Notes: generated by a model not told the origin, from the sequence alone. A DNA stretch of 64,000 bases from Mycobacterium lehmannii (GCF_002245535.1 NZ_NKCN01000012.1:1-64000), one strand, 5' to 3'; positions 42,905-52,396 are shown, numbered from the stretch's first letter. Numbers and translations are program-made.

Positions 42905-44094
42905 CCAAACTCGCGCAGACGGTGGGATTGACCGATGTGCAGGCCGAAATCCTCTCCACCGTACGGCAATTCGTCGAGAAGGAAATCATCCCGAACGCGC
43001 CGGAGTTCGAGAAGACCGACACCTACCCACAGGCCATCGTCGATGCGATGAAGGAGATGGGGCTGTTCGGGTTGATGATCCCCGAGGAGTACGGGGGCCT
43101 CGGCGAATCGCTGCTGACGTACGCGCTGTGCGTCGAGGAGTTGGCGCGCGGCTGGATGAGCATCTCCGGTGTGCTCAACACCCACTTCATCGTCGCCTAC
43201 ATGTTGCGCCAGCACGGCACCGACGCGCAGAAGCAGCACTACCTGCCGAGGATGGCGACGGGGGAGACGCGCGGCGCGTTCTCGATGTCGGAACCCGAAC
43301 TCGGTTCCGACGTCGCCGCGATCCGGACGCGGGCCACCCGCAACGACGACGGCACCTACCGGATCGACGGTCAGAAGATGTGGTTGACCAACGGGGGCAC
43401 GTCCACCCTGGTCGCGGTGTTGGTCCGCACCGACGAGGGAGCCGACAAACCGCATCGCAACCTGACCGCATTCCTGGTCGAAAAGCCGGTCGGTTACGGG
43501 GAAGTCGCGCCGGGCCTGACCATTCCGGGCAAGCTCGACAAGCTCGGTTACAAGGGCATCGACACCACCGAGTTGATCTTCGACGGCTACGTGGCCAAGG
43601 CCGACGACATCCTCGGCGAGGCGCCGGGGCAGGGATTCTTCCAGATGATGGACGGAATCGAGGTCGGCCGGGTCAACGTCTCGGCGCGGGCGTGCGGTGT
43701 CGGCATCCGCGCGTTCGAACTGGCGGTCCGCTACGCCCAGCAGCGCCAGACGTTCGGCAAGCCGATCTCCGAGCACCAGGCCATCGCCTTCCAATTGGCC
43801 GAGATGGCAACCAAAGTAGAGGCGGCCCATCTGATGATGGTCAACGCCGCCCGGCTGAAGGACTCCGGGGAACGCAACGACGTCGCGGCCGGAATGGCGA
43901 AGTACCTCGCGAGCGAATTCTGCTCGGAGGTCACCCAGCAGAGTTTCCGAATCCACGGCGGTTACGGCTATTCGAAGGAATACGAAATCGAGCGGCTGAT
44001 GCGCGACGCGCCGTTCCTGTTGATCGGCGAGGGCACCAGCGAGATCCAGAAGAACATCATCAGCAAGCGATTGCTCGCCGACTATCAGGTGTGA
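42901..44094 (+). CDS. Acyl-CoA dehydrogenase
   Basis: The 397-residue protein has FSMSEPELGSDVAAI (about 128-142), FGKPISEHQAIAFQLAEM and the C-terminal IGEGTSEIQKNIIS with the catalytic glutamate position. Its ATG overlaps the thiolase stop. With the thiolase and SDR upstream it completes a short beta-oxidation operon that lacks its own hydratase; the MaoC protein at 38338 could fill that step. A GntR gene follows within two bases. Confidence 0.94.
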   Translation: MTKLAQTVGLTDVQAEILSTVRQFVEKEIIPNAPEFEKTDTYPQAIVDAMKEMGLFGLMIPEEYGGLGESLLTYALCVEELARGWMSISGVLNTHFIVAYMLRQHGTDAQKQHYLPRMATGETRGAFSMSEPELGSDVAAIRTRATRNDDGTYRIDGQKMWLTNGGTSTLVAVLVRTDEGADKPHRNLTAFLVEKPVGYGEVAPGLTIPGKLDKLGYKGIDTTELIFDGYVAKADDILGEAPGQGFFQMMDGIEVGRVNVSARACGVGIRAFELAVRYAQQRQTFGKPISEHQAIAFQLAEMATKVEAAHLMMVNAARLKDSGERNDVAAGMAKYLASEFCSEVTQQSFRIHGGYGYSKEYEIERLMRDAPFLLIGEGTSEIQKNIISKRLLADYQV

Positions 44095-44096
44095 CG

Positions 44097-44765
44097 GTGA
44101 CAGCGCCCGAATTCGCCTTCCGGCCTCAACTCGCCGAGGACGTCGCACGTTTCGTGCGCAAACGTATCTTCGACGGTACCTACGGCGCCGGCGAGTACGT
44201 GCGGCTGGAGCAACTGGCCGCCGAGCTCGGCATCAGCGTCACCCCGGTCCGCGAGGCGCTGTTCGAGTTGAAGGCCGAAGGGCTACTGGCCCAACAGCCG
44301 CGGCGCGGTTTCGTCGTACTGCCGGTGACCGGCCGCGACCTCACCGACGTGTCAAATGTGCAGGCTCACATCGGTGGTGAGCTCGCGGCGCGTGCCGCGG
44401 CCAACATCACCGACGATCAGCTGCGCGACCTTAAGCAGATCCAGTCCGACCTGGAAGCGGCGTACGCCGCCGCCGACGACGAGCGGGCGGTACGGCTCAA
44501 CCACGAATTCCACCGTGCCATCAACGTCGCCGCGGACTCACCCAAGCTGGCCCAGCTGATGTCACAGATCACCCGGTACGCCCCCGAGTCGGTCTTCCCG
44601 GTCATCGCGGGCTGGCCGGAGAAGTCGAACGATCATCACCGCAGGCTGCTGGCCGCGCTGGAACAGCACGACGAGAGCCTCGCCCGCGCCGAGATGTCTG
44701 AACACCTCGCCGCAGGCGCGAAGCCGTTGATCGAGCACCTCACAGAGCGAGGCGTGGTCACCTGA
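44097..44765 (+). CDS. GntR-family regulator (FCD domain)
   Basis: The 222-residue protein has a winged helix (about 10-75; YVRLEQLAAELGISVTPVRE) and an all-helical FCD ligand domain (about 85-215) with the metal/ligand residues in NHEFHRAINVAAD and NDHHRRLLAAL. Such regulators respond to carboxylic acids or acyl-CoAs. The start could also be the GTG at 44091, which would overlap the dehydrogenase stop. It likely binds the symmetric site at 40876-40894 and controls its own operon. It overlaps the converging ligase gene by eight bases. Confidence 0.92.
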   Translation: MTAPEFAFRPQLAEDVARFVRKRIFDGTYGAGEYVRLEQLAAELGISVTPVREALFELKAEGLLAQQPRRGFVVLPVTGRDLTDVSNVQAHIGGELAARAAANITDDQLRDLKQIQSDLEAAYAAADDERAVRLNHEFHRAINVAADSPKLAQLMSQITRYAPESVFPVIAGWPEKSNDHHRRLLAALEQHDESLARAEMSEHLAAGAKPLIEHLTERGVVT

Positions 44766-46248
44766 CCTGCTCGCGCAGGATTTCGCGCAGCGCTCGGACG
44801 TCGACTTTGCCCGACGCCTTGCGGGGGATGTCGTCGTCCTTGCCGGTCACAAGCCACACCGTCGGGACCTTGAAGGCGCTCAACCGGTTTCGGGCCTCGG
44901 CGCGCAGCTCGTCCACAGGGCGTTCCGACACCACGACGGCACCGACGGCACCTGCCACGTCGGTAACGATCGCGTTCAGCACCCCGTCGATGGTCCGCAA
45001 CGCGCGCTCCACCTCGCTGGGGTACACCGTCGCGCCGCTGACCTTGAACATGTCGTCGCTGCGGCCGTGGTAGAACATGAAGCCGTCGTCGTCGAGATGT
45101 CCGAGGTCACCGGTGGGGTAGAAGCCGTCAGGAGTGAACACGTCCTCCCGGCTCCGGCGGCAGATACCCCGCATGACGTGTGGCCCGCGGATCTGGATCA
45201 TCCCGATGGTCCCGGTGGGCACCGGCTCGCCGCTGTCGGGGTCGACGATACGAACCTCCATGCCGTCGAAGGGTTTTCCGCAACTGCCCCATGCCGAGCG
45301 CGGCATGTCGGTGTCGGCGGGGTAGCCGCAGTACGGTCCGAACGACTCGGTCATACCGAACAGATTGGCCCGGGCGCCGCGGACCGCGCGCTGCTCGGCT
45401 GGCAGCAACGCCTCCATGCTGCCGACCCGCAGCTGCGAGAGATCAGCTCCCACAGCGGCGTTCGCGCGTGCCAGCGCCGCCGCCTGATCTGGCCAGCCGC
45501 GAAACAGCGTCACGCGCTCGCGTTCGATCAGGCGCAGCGTCGTCTCCGGGCGGGGCATCTCCTCGGTCACCAGCGTCGCACCGGTCAGCAACGCGGACAG
45601 CAGGCCGCCGGCCAGCCCGCCCACCCAGAAGAACGGCATCGGCAGATACAACCGGGTGTCGGCGGAGATGCACCGCGCCGCCAAACCGGATCGCACCGCG
45701 CCCAAGGCGTTGCCGTGCGAGTGGATCACACCCTTGGGTGGGCCGCTGCTGCCGGAGGTGAACATGATCGCCAGCGTGTCGCTCGGGGTGACCGCGGCCG
45801 CGATCTCGTCGACGGGCGCCGCGCCGCCCGACGGCAGCCGGTCCGCGTGCCAAACCTCGCGCAGGGCGGGAAGGTTGGCGCGTTCGGCCCGGATGTCGTC
45901 GAGATAGTGGTGGCCGCGGAACTCTTCGACGGACACCACGAACTGCACAGCGGCCACGCGGAGCTGGGCAGCGAGTTCGGGTGGCTGCAACAGCGTGCTC
46001 AACGGCACCAGCACCGCGCCGGCGCGGGTCAGCGCGATCGCGATCCGCACCCATTCGACGCTGTTGGGCATGATCAACGCGACCCGACTGCCTTTGCCCA
46101 CCCCTACGGCCACGAAGGCGGCGGCCAGCTCGCGCGTGGCGGCGTCGAGATCGGAATAGGTGATCCTGGCCGACGGGTCGATCACCGCCGGCTTGTCGCC
46201 ATGTTCGGAGGCTCGCAGTCGGACCAGTGCGTCGATCGTGTCAGACAT
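44758..46248 (-). CDS. Acyl-CoA synthetase (AMP-forming), first of three in tandem
   Basis: The 496-residue protein is an ANL-superfamily ligase with the P-loop MFTSGSSGPPKG (about 165-176), FGMTESFGPYCGYP, the hinge DLGHLDDDGF and the catalytic lysine in PRKASGKVDV. This is the most canonical of the three neighbours. It activates a carboxylic acid to its CoA ester. It overlaps the next upstream ligase gene by eight bases and is last of a six-gene minus-strand operon. Confidence 0.93.
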   Translation of the reverse strand: MSDTIDALVRLRASEHGDKPAVIDPSARITYSDLDAATRELAAAFVAVGVGKGSRVALIMPNSVEWVRIAIALTRAGAVLVPLSTLLQPPELAAQLRVAAVQFVVSVEEFRGHHYLDDIRAERANLPALREVWHADRLPSGGAAPVDEIAAAVTPSDTLAIMFTSGSSGPPKGVIHSHGNALGAVRSGLAARCISADTRLYLPMPFFWVGGLAGGLLSALLTGATLVTEEMPRPETTLRLIERERVTLFRGWPDQAAALARANAAVGADLSQLRVGSMEALLPAEQRAVRGARANLFGMTESFGPYCGYPADTDMPRSAWGSCGKPFDGMEVRIVDPDSGEPVPTGTIGMIQIRGPHVMRGICRRSREDVFTPDGFYPTGDLGHLDDDGFMFYHGRSDDMFKVSGATVYPSEVERALRTIDGVLNAIVTDVAGAVGAVVVSERPVDELRAEARNRLSAFKVPTVWLVTGKDDDIPRKASGKVDVRALREILREQVR

Positions 46249-47752
46249 CGAAAACCTCTGCCAATCGAGACAAGTCGACCTTTCCGCTCGACAACACCGG
46301 GATGCGGGTAGCGGGCACGGCGGCGAACCGCCGGGGGATCTTGTAGGCAGACAACTCGGTCTTGAGCCGCTGGCGACATCCGGCCTCGTCGAATGACGCA
46401 CCGTCGTGCAGCGCGATGACCGCGGCGACCAGCTGGCCGCGTTCGGCGTCGGGGAGGCCGATCACGTGTGCGACGAGGCCGCCGGTCACCTTCGCGATCG
46501 CCCGTTCCACTTCCGCGGGTGCGACATTGGCGCCCGCGGTCTTGATCATCGAGCCGCGGCGGCCGACGAAGTAGAAGAAGCCGTCGGCGTCCGTGCGAAC
46601 GAGGTCGCCGGTGTGGAACCAGCCGTCGGCGTCGAAGCACTCCTCCCGGCTGCGCTTGTAATACCGCTGCATCATGAACGGCCCACGGGCGCACAGCTCA
46701 CCGACGGAGCCGGCGCGCACGGGCGCTCCGGTATCGGGATCGACGACCTTGACGTCGAATCCGGGAACCGGCTTGCCGAACGATCCGCGCCGGTGCTCGG
46801 GCTGATCGGATTCGTCGGCGCAGGCGAGGATGACGCTGCCGGACTCGGTCATGCCGAGCATGGTGTGGCGCAGTTCGAAATCGGCGGGCCGGACGTCGGG
46901 CGCCATGATCGGGTACAGGTTGCCTCGCCTGATCGACGACAGATCACGGCTCGGCAGGCTGGGGTGCCGGGCCAGGTGCGCGATGCCGGCCACGAAACCG
47001 TTGGTCATCGTCGGCTTCTCGGCCTCCAGCAGATCGAGGGTTTCGCCGGCATCCACGGCGTTGGAGCACAGTAATGTTGCGCCGGCCAGCAAGGTGGCCA
47101 GCACCGAGTAGGCGAAGCCGCCGATCCAGAAGAACGGCGAATTGCTGAACAGCTTCTCCTCGGCGGTCAGCCCGCGGATCTCGTTGAGCACCATCTGGTG
47201 GTCGAGCAGTCCGGCGTGCGTGTGCACGACACCCTTGGGTGCGCTGGTCGACCCCGACGTGTAGATGATCGCCAATTCGTCGCACGGTTCGACATCGTCT
47301 TCGAGCGCGGCCAGCAGGTCGGTGTCGGCCAACTCCGTCGGCTCGGTGTCGACGAGAACGTGACGGAGCAGCGGAATGCCCTCGACGTCGGCGAGCCGTT
47401 GCCGGTAGTCATGAGATCGGTATGCCCCTGTGGCCAGGAGGATCTCGACGTCGGAGTGGGCGAGTTGTTCGCGCATCTCCCGTGCGGTCGCCAGCGTCGA
47501 GACCGGGATCACCACGGCGCCGATCCGCGCGGCGGCCAGCATCGCCACGACGAACGCCGACCCGTTCGGATACAACACGCCGACGTGCGTGCCCTTGCCC
47601 GCGCCGAGACAGATCAGCCCGCGAGCCAGCCGGGCCGACCGGCGTTCGGCGTCGGTATAGCTCACCCGGTCCGCATCGCAGATCAGCAGCGGCTGATCGC
47701 CCCGCGCAGCGGCCTGCGCGCGCAGCACCGACCCGACGGTGCGGTCAGCCAT
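46241..47752 (-). CDS. Acyl-CoA synthetase (AMP-forming), second of three in tandem
   Basis: The 503-residue ANL protein has a P-loop IYTSGSTSAPKG, in which the usual glycine is serine, then LGMTESGSVILAC, DLVRTDADGF and the C-terminal lysine in LSSGKVDLSRL. The change could slow or alter adenylation but the catalytic lysine is kept. It overlaps ligases on both sides by eight bases. Together the three may act on successive or related acids, or one may be a non-ligase homologue. Confidence 0.92.
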   Translation of the reverse strand: MADRTVGSVLRAQAAARGDQPLLICDADRVSYTDAERRSARLARGLICLGAGKGTHVGVLYPNGSAFVVAMLAAARIGAVVIPVSTLATAREMREQLAHSDVEILLATGAYRSHDYRQRLADVEGIPLLRHVLVDTEPTELADTDLLAALEDDVEPCDELAIIYTSGSTSAPKGVVHTHAGLLDHQMVLNEIRGLTAEEKLFSNSPFFWIGGFAYSVLATLLAGATLLCSNAVDAGETLDLLEAEKPTMTNGFVAGIAHLARHPSLPSRDLSSIRRGNLYPIMAPDVRPADFELRHTMLGMTESGSVILACADESDQPEHRRGSFGKPVPGFDVKVVDPDTGAPVRAGSVGELCARGPFMMQRYYKRSREECFDADGWFHTGDLVRTDADGFFYFVGRRGSMIKTAGANVAPAEVERAIAKVTGGLVAHVIGLPDAERGQLVAAVIALHDGASFDEAGCRQRLKTELSAYKIPRRFAAVPATRIPVLSSGKVDLSRLAEVFDV

Positions 47753-49211
47753 GGCCGGCGGTGGCTCCGGTCTCGAAGTGTTGCCGGACCGCGCTCAGGT
47801 CGGGTTTACCCGAGGGCGTGCACGGCATCTGCTCGACGATCGCGATCGCGGTGGGAACCTCATAGCGTGCCAGGCGGTTTCGCAGGAACTCCTCGAGCGT
47901 CGCGGCATCGACGGGTTCGCGCGGCTGCACCATCGCCACCGGCGTCTCCCCGAGTCGTTCGTCGGGTCTACCCACGACGGCGGCACTGTGCACCGCGGGG
48001 TGGCTCTCCAGCGCTCTGCGCACATCGTCGGGCATGACCTTGAAACCGCCGCGGATGATCGCCTGGTCCGCACGTCCGAGGATCCACACGAACCCGTCGG
48101 CATCGATGCGCGCCATGTCGGTGGTGCGCATCCAGTCCGCTGCGGGACCCAGTTGGCCGGGTTTGACCTCGAGCAGGCCGGGCTGATCGACGCCGAGGGG
48201 GTGACCGTCGTCGTCGACGACGCGCAGTTGTGCGCCGAGGCTGGCCCTTCCCACACTGCCCCGCTTGGTCTGCCAGTGCTGCTGGTAATCGGTCAGCGTC
48301 CAGCCGGCGACCCCGCCGCCGAACTCGGTTGCGGCATACGACGTCAACACCGGTATGCCGAACTTCTCGGTGAACGCGTCGGCGTCCTCGGCGGACAGTG
48401 GTGCGGTGCCGGAGGTGACCGCCTGGATGCCGGCCAGATCGTCGCGGGTCAGGTCCGAGTGCAGCACCGTGCGCAGCGCCGCGGGCACAAGGGACACCGC
48501 GCGCGGACGGTGACGCCGCACCGCGTCGACCCAGCGGTTCAGTTCGAAGCGGTCGAGAAGGGCGAACGAACGCCCCTCGCACACACACTGCAGCACCCGG
48601 AACACCCCACCGATGTGCACCAGCGGGGCGTTGACGATGGCCACCCCGCTTCGCAGTCGCTTCGGCGGCGGCGCCTCGTCGAAGCCTTCGCCGATCACGC
48701 TGTGGGCCAACATGTCGTAGGTCAGATCGATCCGCTTGGGCGGACTGGTCGTGCCGCTGGTCAGCATCCGCACCGCGACGCCGATGCGGTTCTCCTCGGG
48801 CACCAGGGCGCGGGCCGCGGTCCAACGGATGGGGTCGCGAACCGTCGAGATCGCCACCATGTCGGTGCCCGGGGTGCGCACCAGCCGTGTCAGGTCGTCC
48901 TGTTCGCCGATCACCACCGGCAGCGCCAACGCATCGAGGTCAGCCCTGATGCGATCGTCGCCGCGCGACGGGTTGACGACCACCACGGTGCCCCCACCGA
49001 GCAGGACACCGAGAAAGCTCGCGACATGGGCGGGCGTGTTGCGCAACAGCATTCCGACCTGGCGCCCCATTACCCCGACCCCGTAGACCTGCGAGGCCAG
49101 TCCGTGCAACTGACCCCAGGTGACCCATTGCCCTTCGTATTCGATGGCGGGCGCGTCCGCGTCGAGCGCGAGGACATCCCGAATGCGTCTGCTGAGCGGG
49201 TGCTCACCCAT
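47745..49211 (-). CDS. Acyl-CoA synthetase-like protein, third of three in tandem
   Basis: The 488-residue ANL protein has a strongly altered P-loop, MLTSGTTSPPKRID, where both usual glycines are lost, while YAATEFGGGVAG and the lysine in TPSGKPDLSAV remain. Its N-terminal domain is compact. It may be a slow, specialised or inactive ligase. Its start codon shares one base with the stop of the crotonase gene upstream (TGATG), so it is closely coupled to that gene. Confidence 0.9.
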   Translation of the reverse strand: MGEHPLSRRIRDVLALDADAPAIEYEGQWVTWGQLHGLASQVYGVGVMGRQVGMLLRNTPAHVASFLGVLLGGGTVVVVNPSRGDDRIRADLDALALPVVIGEQDDLTRLVRTPGTDMVAISTVRDPIRWTAARALVPEENRIGVAVRMLTSGTTSPPKRIDLTYDMLAHSVIGEGFDEAPPPKRLRSGVAIVNAPLVHIGGVFRVLQCVCEGRSFALLDRFELNRWVDAVRRHRPRAVSLVPAALRTVLHSDLTRDDLAGIQAVTSGTAPLSAEDADAFTEKFGIPVLTSYAATEFGGGVAGWTLTDYQQHWQTKRGSVGRASLGAQLRVVDDDGHPLGVDQPGLLEVKPGQLGPAADWMRTTDMARIDADGFVWILGRADQAIIRGGFKVMPDDVRRALESHPAVHSAAVVGRPDERLGETPVAMVQPREPVDAATLEEFLRNRLARYEVPTAIAIVEQMPCTPSGKPDLSAVRQHFETGATAGHG

Positions 49212-50002
49212 CAGCGGATCCTCGGTTCGGATCGCGTGGGCGTTGGCGCTTGGGCCAACTCGGCCTGACCGAGCGGATTGCCCAGTCGGGTGTAGATCAA
49301 GTTCTGTTCCATCGCTGCGCGATAGGGCTTCTCCAGCGACTCCCAGATCGCCTTGACGGTGCCTTGTGTCGCTGAGGGCGGCTTTGCGGCGATGCCGGCG
49401 GCGATCTCGTGTGCGCGCGCCCACAGGCGGTCGATGGGAACCACCTCCGTCACCAAGCCCATCTGCAGAGCCGTGGCGGCGCTGACACGTTCGTCGTTGC
49501 CCATCAACGCGATACGCAGCGACTGGGCGAGGCCGACCCGTCGCATCAGCCCGATCGGTTCCAGTGCGCACACCAGGCCTGCGCTCACGTGGGAGTCGAA
49601 GAAGGTGGCATCCTGCGAACAGATGACCACGTCGGCCTCGTTGAGGAAATAGAACGCTCCCGCTGTGCACATGCCCTGGACCGCGCAGACGACCGGCTTC
49701 CACATCTTCTGCCACTTCGGGCTGAGGTGCTCGCCGGGATCCTCATGGTTCCACACGTTTTGAGGCTGGCCGTAGGACTCCTTGATATCCAGGCCCGCGC
49801 TGAACGCGCGGTCGCCCACCGCGCGAAGCACCACCGCGTTGACCGCGTCGTCGGTCTTGACGAGCTGCCACGCCTGCGACATCTCCTCACACATCGTGCG
49901 GTTGAAGGCGTTCAGCGATTCCGGTCGGTTCAGCGTGATGGTCGCGACGTGGTCGGTGGCGTCCACATCGACGAGGATGGTCTCGAACGACGGCTCCGAC
50001 AT
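49211..50002 (-). CDS. Enoyl-CoA hydratase/isomerase family protein
   Basis: The 263-residue crotonase has ITLNRPESLNAFN near residue 23 and the oxyanion-hole region QGMCTAGAFYFLNEADVV. By eye alignment the two glutamates of classical hydratase are Tyr and His, so hydration is unlikely to use the standard mechanism. The motif FDSHVSAGLV is shared with the next crotonase upstream. It is one of three consecutive crotonases and starts one base after the next gene stop. Confidence 0.9.
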   Translation of the reverse strand: MSEPSFETILVDVDATDHVATITLNRPESLNAFNRTMCEEMSQAWQLVKTDDAVNAVVLRAVGDRAFSAGLDIKESYGQPQNVWNHEDPGEHLSPKWQKMWKPVVCAVQGMCTAGAFYFLNEADVVICSQDATFFDSHVSAGLVCALEPIGLMRRVGLAQSLRIALMGNDERVSAATALQMGLVTEVVPIDRLWARAHEIAAGIAAKPPSATQGTVKAIWESLEKPYRAAMEQNLIYTRLGNPLGQAELAQAPTPTRSEPRIR

Positions 50003-50003
50003 G

Positions 50004-50813
50004 TTATCGACACTGCCAGTTCGGGGTGCGCTTCTCCATGAACGCCTTGGGGCCCTCGGCGGCGTCGTCGGTGCGCACCACCCGCTCACGGAACGTCTCG
50101 GCGAGGATCTCTGCCTCGTGCAGCGGCAGGTCGAGCGTCTTGTGGATGGCCAGCCGGGTACCCCGGACCGCGAGCGGGGCATTCGAGTTGACGATGTCGG
50201 CGATCTCGTGCGCGCGCTCCAACAGTCGGTCGTGCTCCACCACCTCGCTGATCATGCCCAGCTCGTATGCCCGTTCGGCGCTCATCCGCTCGTGCTTGCC
50301 CATCAGCGCCATGCGTAGCGCGATGTTGCGTGGCAGGATCCTGGCCAGCCGGACCATCTCGCGGCCGGCCACCAGACCGATGCTCACGTGTGGGTCGAAG
50401 AATGTGGCCTTGTCGGAGGCGATCGCGATGTCGCCGGTGGTGATCCAGTCCAGTCCTGCCCCACAACACAACCCGTTCACGGCAGTGAGGACCGGTTTGG
50501 CCATGCGGCGGAACGGGGGTGTGCCCTCCTGCGGCGCCTCCCACTGTTCGTAGGTGGACAGGTACGGCCGCTCGTAGATGACCCTGCCGTCCTCGGGGAT
50601 CTCGCCGACATCGGCGCCGGTGCAGAACGCACGGCCCGTGCCGGTCACGATCAGGATCCAGATGTCGTCGTCGTTCTCGGCTTCGTCGTAGGCGTTGCGA
50701 AGTTCTGAGACCATGCGCGGGCTCAGCGCGTTGAGCGCATTGGGCCGGTTCAAGGTGATCGTGGCCTTGTGCCCGTCGACCTCGTAGGTGATGTTCTCGA
50801 AAGTGGGGGACAT
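50004..50813 (-). CDS. Enoyl-CoA hydratase/isomerase family protein
   Basis: The 269-residue crotonase has ITLNRPNALNALS near residue 19, VNGLCCGAGLDWITTGD in the oxyanion-hole region and FFDPHVSIGLVAG. The positions of the two catalytic glutamates are Asp and His by eye alignment. It probably acts as an isomerase, hydrolase or lyase on an acyl-CoA of the operon. It follows the first crotonase gene of the operon by 14 bases. Confidence 0.9.
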   Translation of the reverse strand: MSPTFENITYEVDGHKATITLNRPNALNALSPRMVSELRNAYDEAENDDDIWILIVTGTGRAFCTGADVGEIPEDGRVIYERPYLSTYEQWEAPQEGTPPFRRMAKPVLTAVNGLCCGAGLDWITTGDIAIASDKATFFDPHVSIGLVAGREMVRLARILPRNIALRMALMGKHERMSAERAYELGMISEVVEHDRLLERAHEIADIVNSNAPLAVRGTRLAIHKTLDLPLHEAEILAETFRERVVRTDDAAEGPKAFMEKRTPNWQCR

Positions 50814-50827
50814 CGTCTTCCTATTCG

Positions 50828-51649
50828 TCAGCGCCCTTGGAATTCCGGCGGGCGCTTGTCGCGGAACGCCGTCAGTCCTTCTTTGAAATCGGTGGTCCGG
50901 CAGGACAACTCGACGTTGTAGAGCTCCCTGATCATGGTGTCGGAAAGCGACGCGTGCTGACCGTAGTGCATGGATTGTTTGGCCAGGCCCATCGCGACGG
51001 TCGGCCCGGATGCCAACCGCTCGACGAGTTCGTCGCTCACCGCGGATAATTCGTTTTCCGGCACCGCGGCGTGGATCAGACCCCACTGCGCCGCGTCGGC
51101 GCCGCTGACCCTCTCGCCCAGCAGCAGCATCCGCTTGGCGCGCGCTAGCCCGACGAGGCGGGGCAGCAGCCAGGTCGAACCCGAGTCGGGACTGAAACCG
51201 CGCCCGAGGAACGGCTCCCAGAACACGGCGTCCTTCGCGGCCACGGTGAAGTCGGCTGCCAGCGCCAGGTTACAACCGAGCGCGGCGGCCCAGCCGCGAA
51301 CCGTGCACACCACCGGTAGATGAAGCGTGTGGACCAGTTCGACCACTCGGTGCGCGGTGTGGGGTTGGCGCCGGAGGATATCTCCGGTGCGGGGACGCCG
51401 CTCACCGGCGTTGGACGCTACCCAGTCCACCCCGGCGCAGAAATCCGACCCCTCGCCACGGATGTGGACGGCGCGTAGGGAATCGTCGGTGGCGGCTGCG
51501 GTCAATGTCGCCACGAGCGTGTCGGTCATGCTGCGGCTCAACGCGTTACGCCGCGAAGGGCGATTCAGCGTGATACGCAGGATCGCGCCGTCGCGCGAGG
51601 TTTCGACCACGCCGTCGTCAGCCGCATCGGTCACCGTTGAATCCGCCAA
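50828..51649 (-). CDS. Enoyl-CoA hydratase/isomerase family protein, first gene of the ligase operon
   Basis: The 273-residue crotonase has ITLNRPSRRNALS near residue 26 and RGWAAALGCNLALAADFTV in the oxyanion-hole region; the glutamate positions are Asn and Phe by eye alignment. GFSPDSGSTWLLPRLVG is typical of crotonases with altered chemistry. The TTG at 51649 or the GTG at 51634 can be the start; neither has a strong ribosome site. It heads the six-gene operon, and a shared-motif operator at 51660-51678 sits 11 bases before it. Confidence 0.88.
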   Translation of the reverse strand: MADSTVTDAADDGVVETSRDGAILRITLNRPSRRNALSRSMTDTLVATLTAAATDDSLRAVHIRGEGSDFCAGVDWVASNAGERRPRTGDILRRQPHTAHRVVELVHTLHLPVVCTVRGWAAALGCNLALAADFTVAAKDAVFWEPFLGRGFSPDSGSTWLLPRLVGLARAKRMLLLGERVSGADAAQWGLIHAAVPENELSAVSDELVERLASGPTVAMGLAKQSMHYGQHASLSDTMIRELYNVELSCRTTDFKEGLTAFRDKRPPEFQGR

Positions 51650-51659
51650 TCTCGAGCTA

Positions 51660-51678
51660 TACGGTTAGACATACAGTA
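51660..51678. promoter_or_regulatory. Island TetR-motif site 1
   Basis: TACGGTT-AGACA-TACAGTA matches the arrangement of two other sites (56261-56279 and 58185-58203): TACnG, AG at the start of a 5-base spacer, and TAYAGTA. It lies between the divergent ligase operon and the thioesterase. TACAGT could also be a plus-strand -10 element. Confidence 0.5.
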
Positions 51679-51680
51679 TT

Positions 51681-51700
51681 GCTATCTTGTACAAGTTAGC
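51681..51700. promoter_or_regulatory. Palindrome centred on CTTGTACAAG
   Basis: CTTGTACAAG (51686-51695) is a perfect palindrome, and the flanks GCTAT and TTAGC extend it to 20 bases with one mismatched pair. The form suits an FCD-type GntR dimer; the GntR gene at 52393 belongs to the divergent plus operon. It is 46 bases before the thioesterase start and 32 before the crotonase start. Confidence 0.65.
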
Positions 51701-51745
51701 AAGGACAGCGGTCGAAAAGACGTTGCCGCCGACGAGAGGCCATCG

Positions 51746-52396
51746 ATGGCACAGGACACGCCGAGCTACGGCGAGCAACCGCTGGCGCAGACCGTCGCGG
51801 CCGCGGGTGCCCTGCGCCGGCTCAGCGGCCTGCTGCTGTCGCTGGAACACGACCATCCCACCGTCGACGTGATGCTGCGCCAGATCGGTGATTGGGAACG
51901 CGAATTGGCCGCCGCCGCACCGACCGATATGACGCCGCGCATCGGCCCCGACGCCGCGGAGACGCAGCGGGTATACCTCGACCACGCCTTCGACGTCGGC
52001 GCGTACAACCCGGCGTTTCCCGAATACGCCATCGACGCATTGGACGCCGACTCCGCGTCGGGCAGGGTCACGTTCCCGGTCGTCTTCGAAGGTCCACCAG
52101 GATTGGTCAACGGTGGGTTTCTCGCCGTGTTCTTCGACTGCGTGACGCAGCATCACAGCTGCGCCATGGGCCGAACGGGCAAGACCCGCTCGCTGACGGT
52201 CACCTTCCGCAGGCCGACGCCGATCCTCACGGAGCTGGAATTCGACGTGCGGCGCGTGGAGGCCGACGGCCGCGTGACATCGACGGCCCGGTTGCTGCTG
52301 GGCGAGGAGGTGCTGTGCATCGGTGAGTTCAACACGTCGGCGTCCTCACCCGAGCGGCTGTCGGTGTTCCAATTCGGGAAGCGCCGGCCGAGATGA
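51746..52396 (+). CDS. PaaI-like hot-dog thioesterase
   Basis: The 216-residue protein has a helical N-terminal part (about 1-60) and a hot-dog domain with PGLVNGGFLAVFFDCVTQHH (about 116-135) and LTVTFRRPTPI, the PaaI/thioesterase-superfamily pattern. The usual catalytic Asp/His position is near GGFLAV...FDC. It would hydrolyse an acyl-CoA, freeing CoA from blocked intermediates. Its stop overlaps the GntR start by four bases, so it is under that regulator. Confidence 0.87.
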   Translation: MAQDTPSYGEQPLAQTVAAAGALRRLSGLLLSLEHDHPTVDVMLRQIGDWERELAAAAPTDMTPRIGPDAAETQRVYLDHAFDVGAYNPAFPEYAIDALDADSASGRVTFPVVFEGPPGLVNGGFLAVFFDCVTQHHSCAMGRTGKTRSLTVTFRRPTPILTELEFDVRRVEADGRVTSTARLLLGEEVLCIGEFNTSASSPERLSVFQFGKRRPR

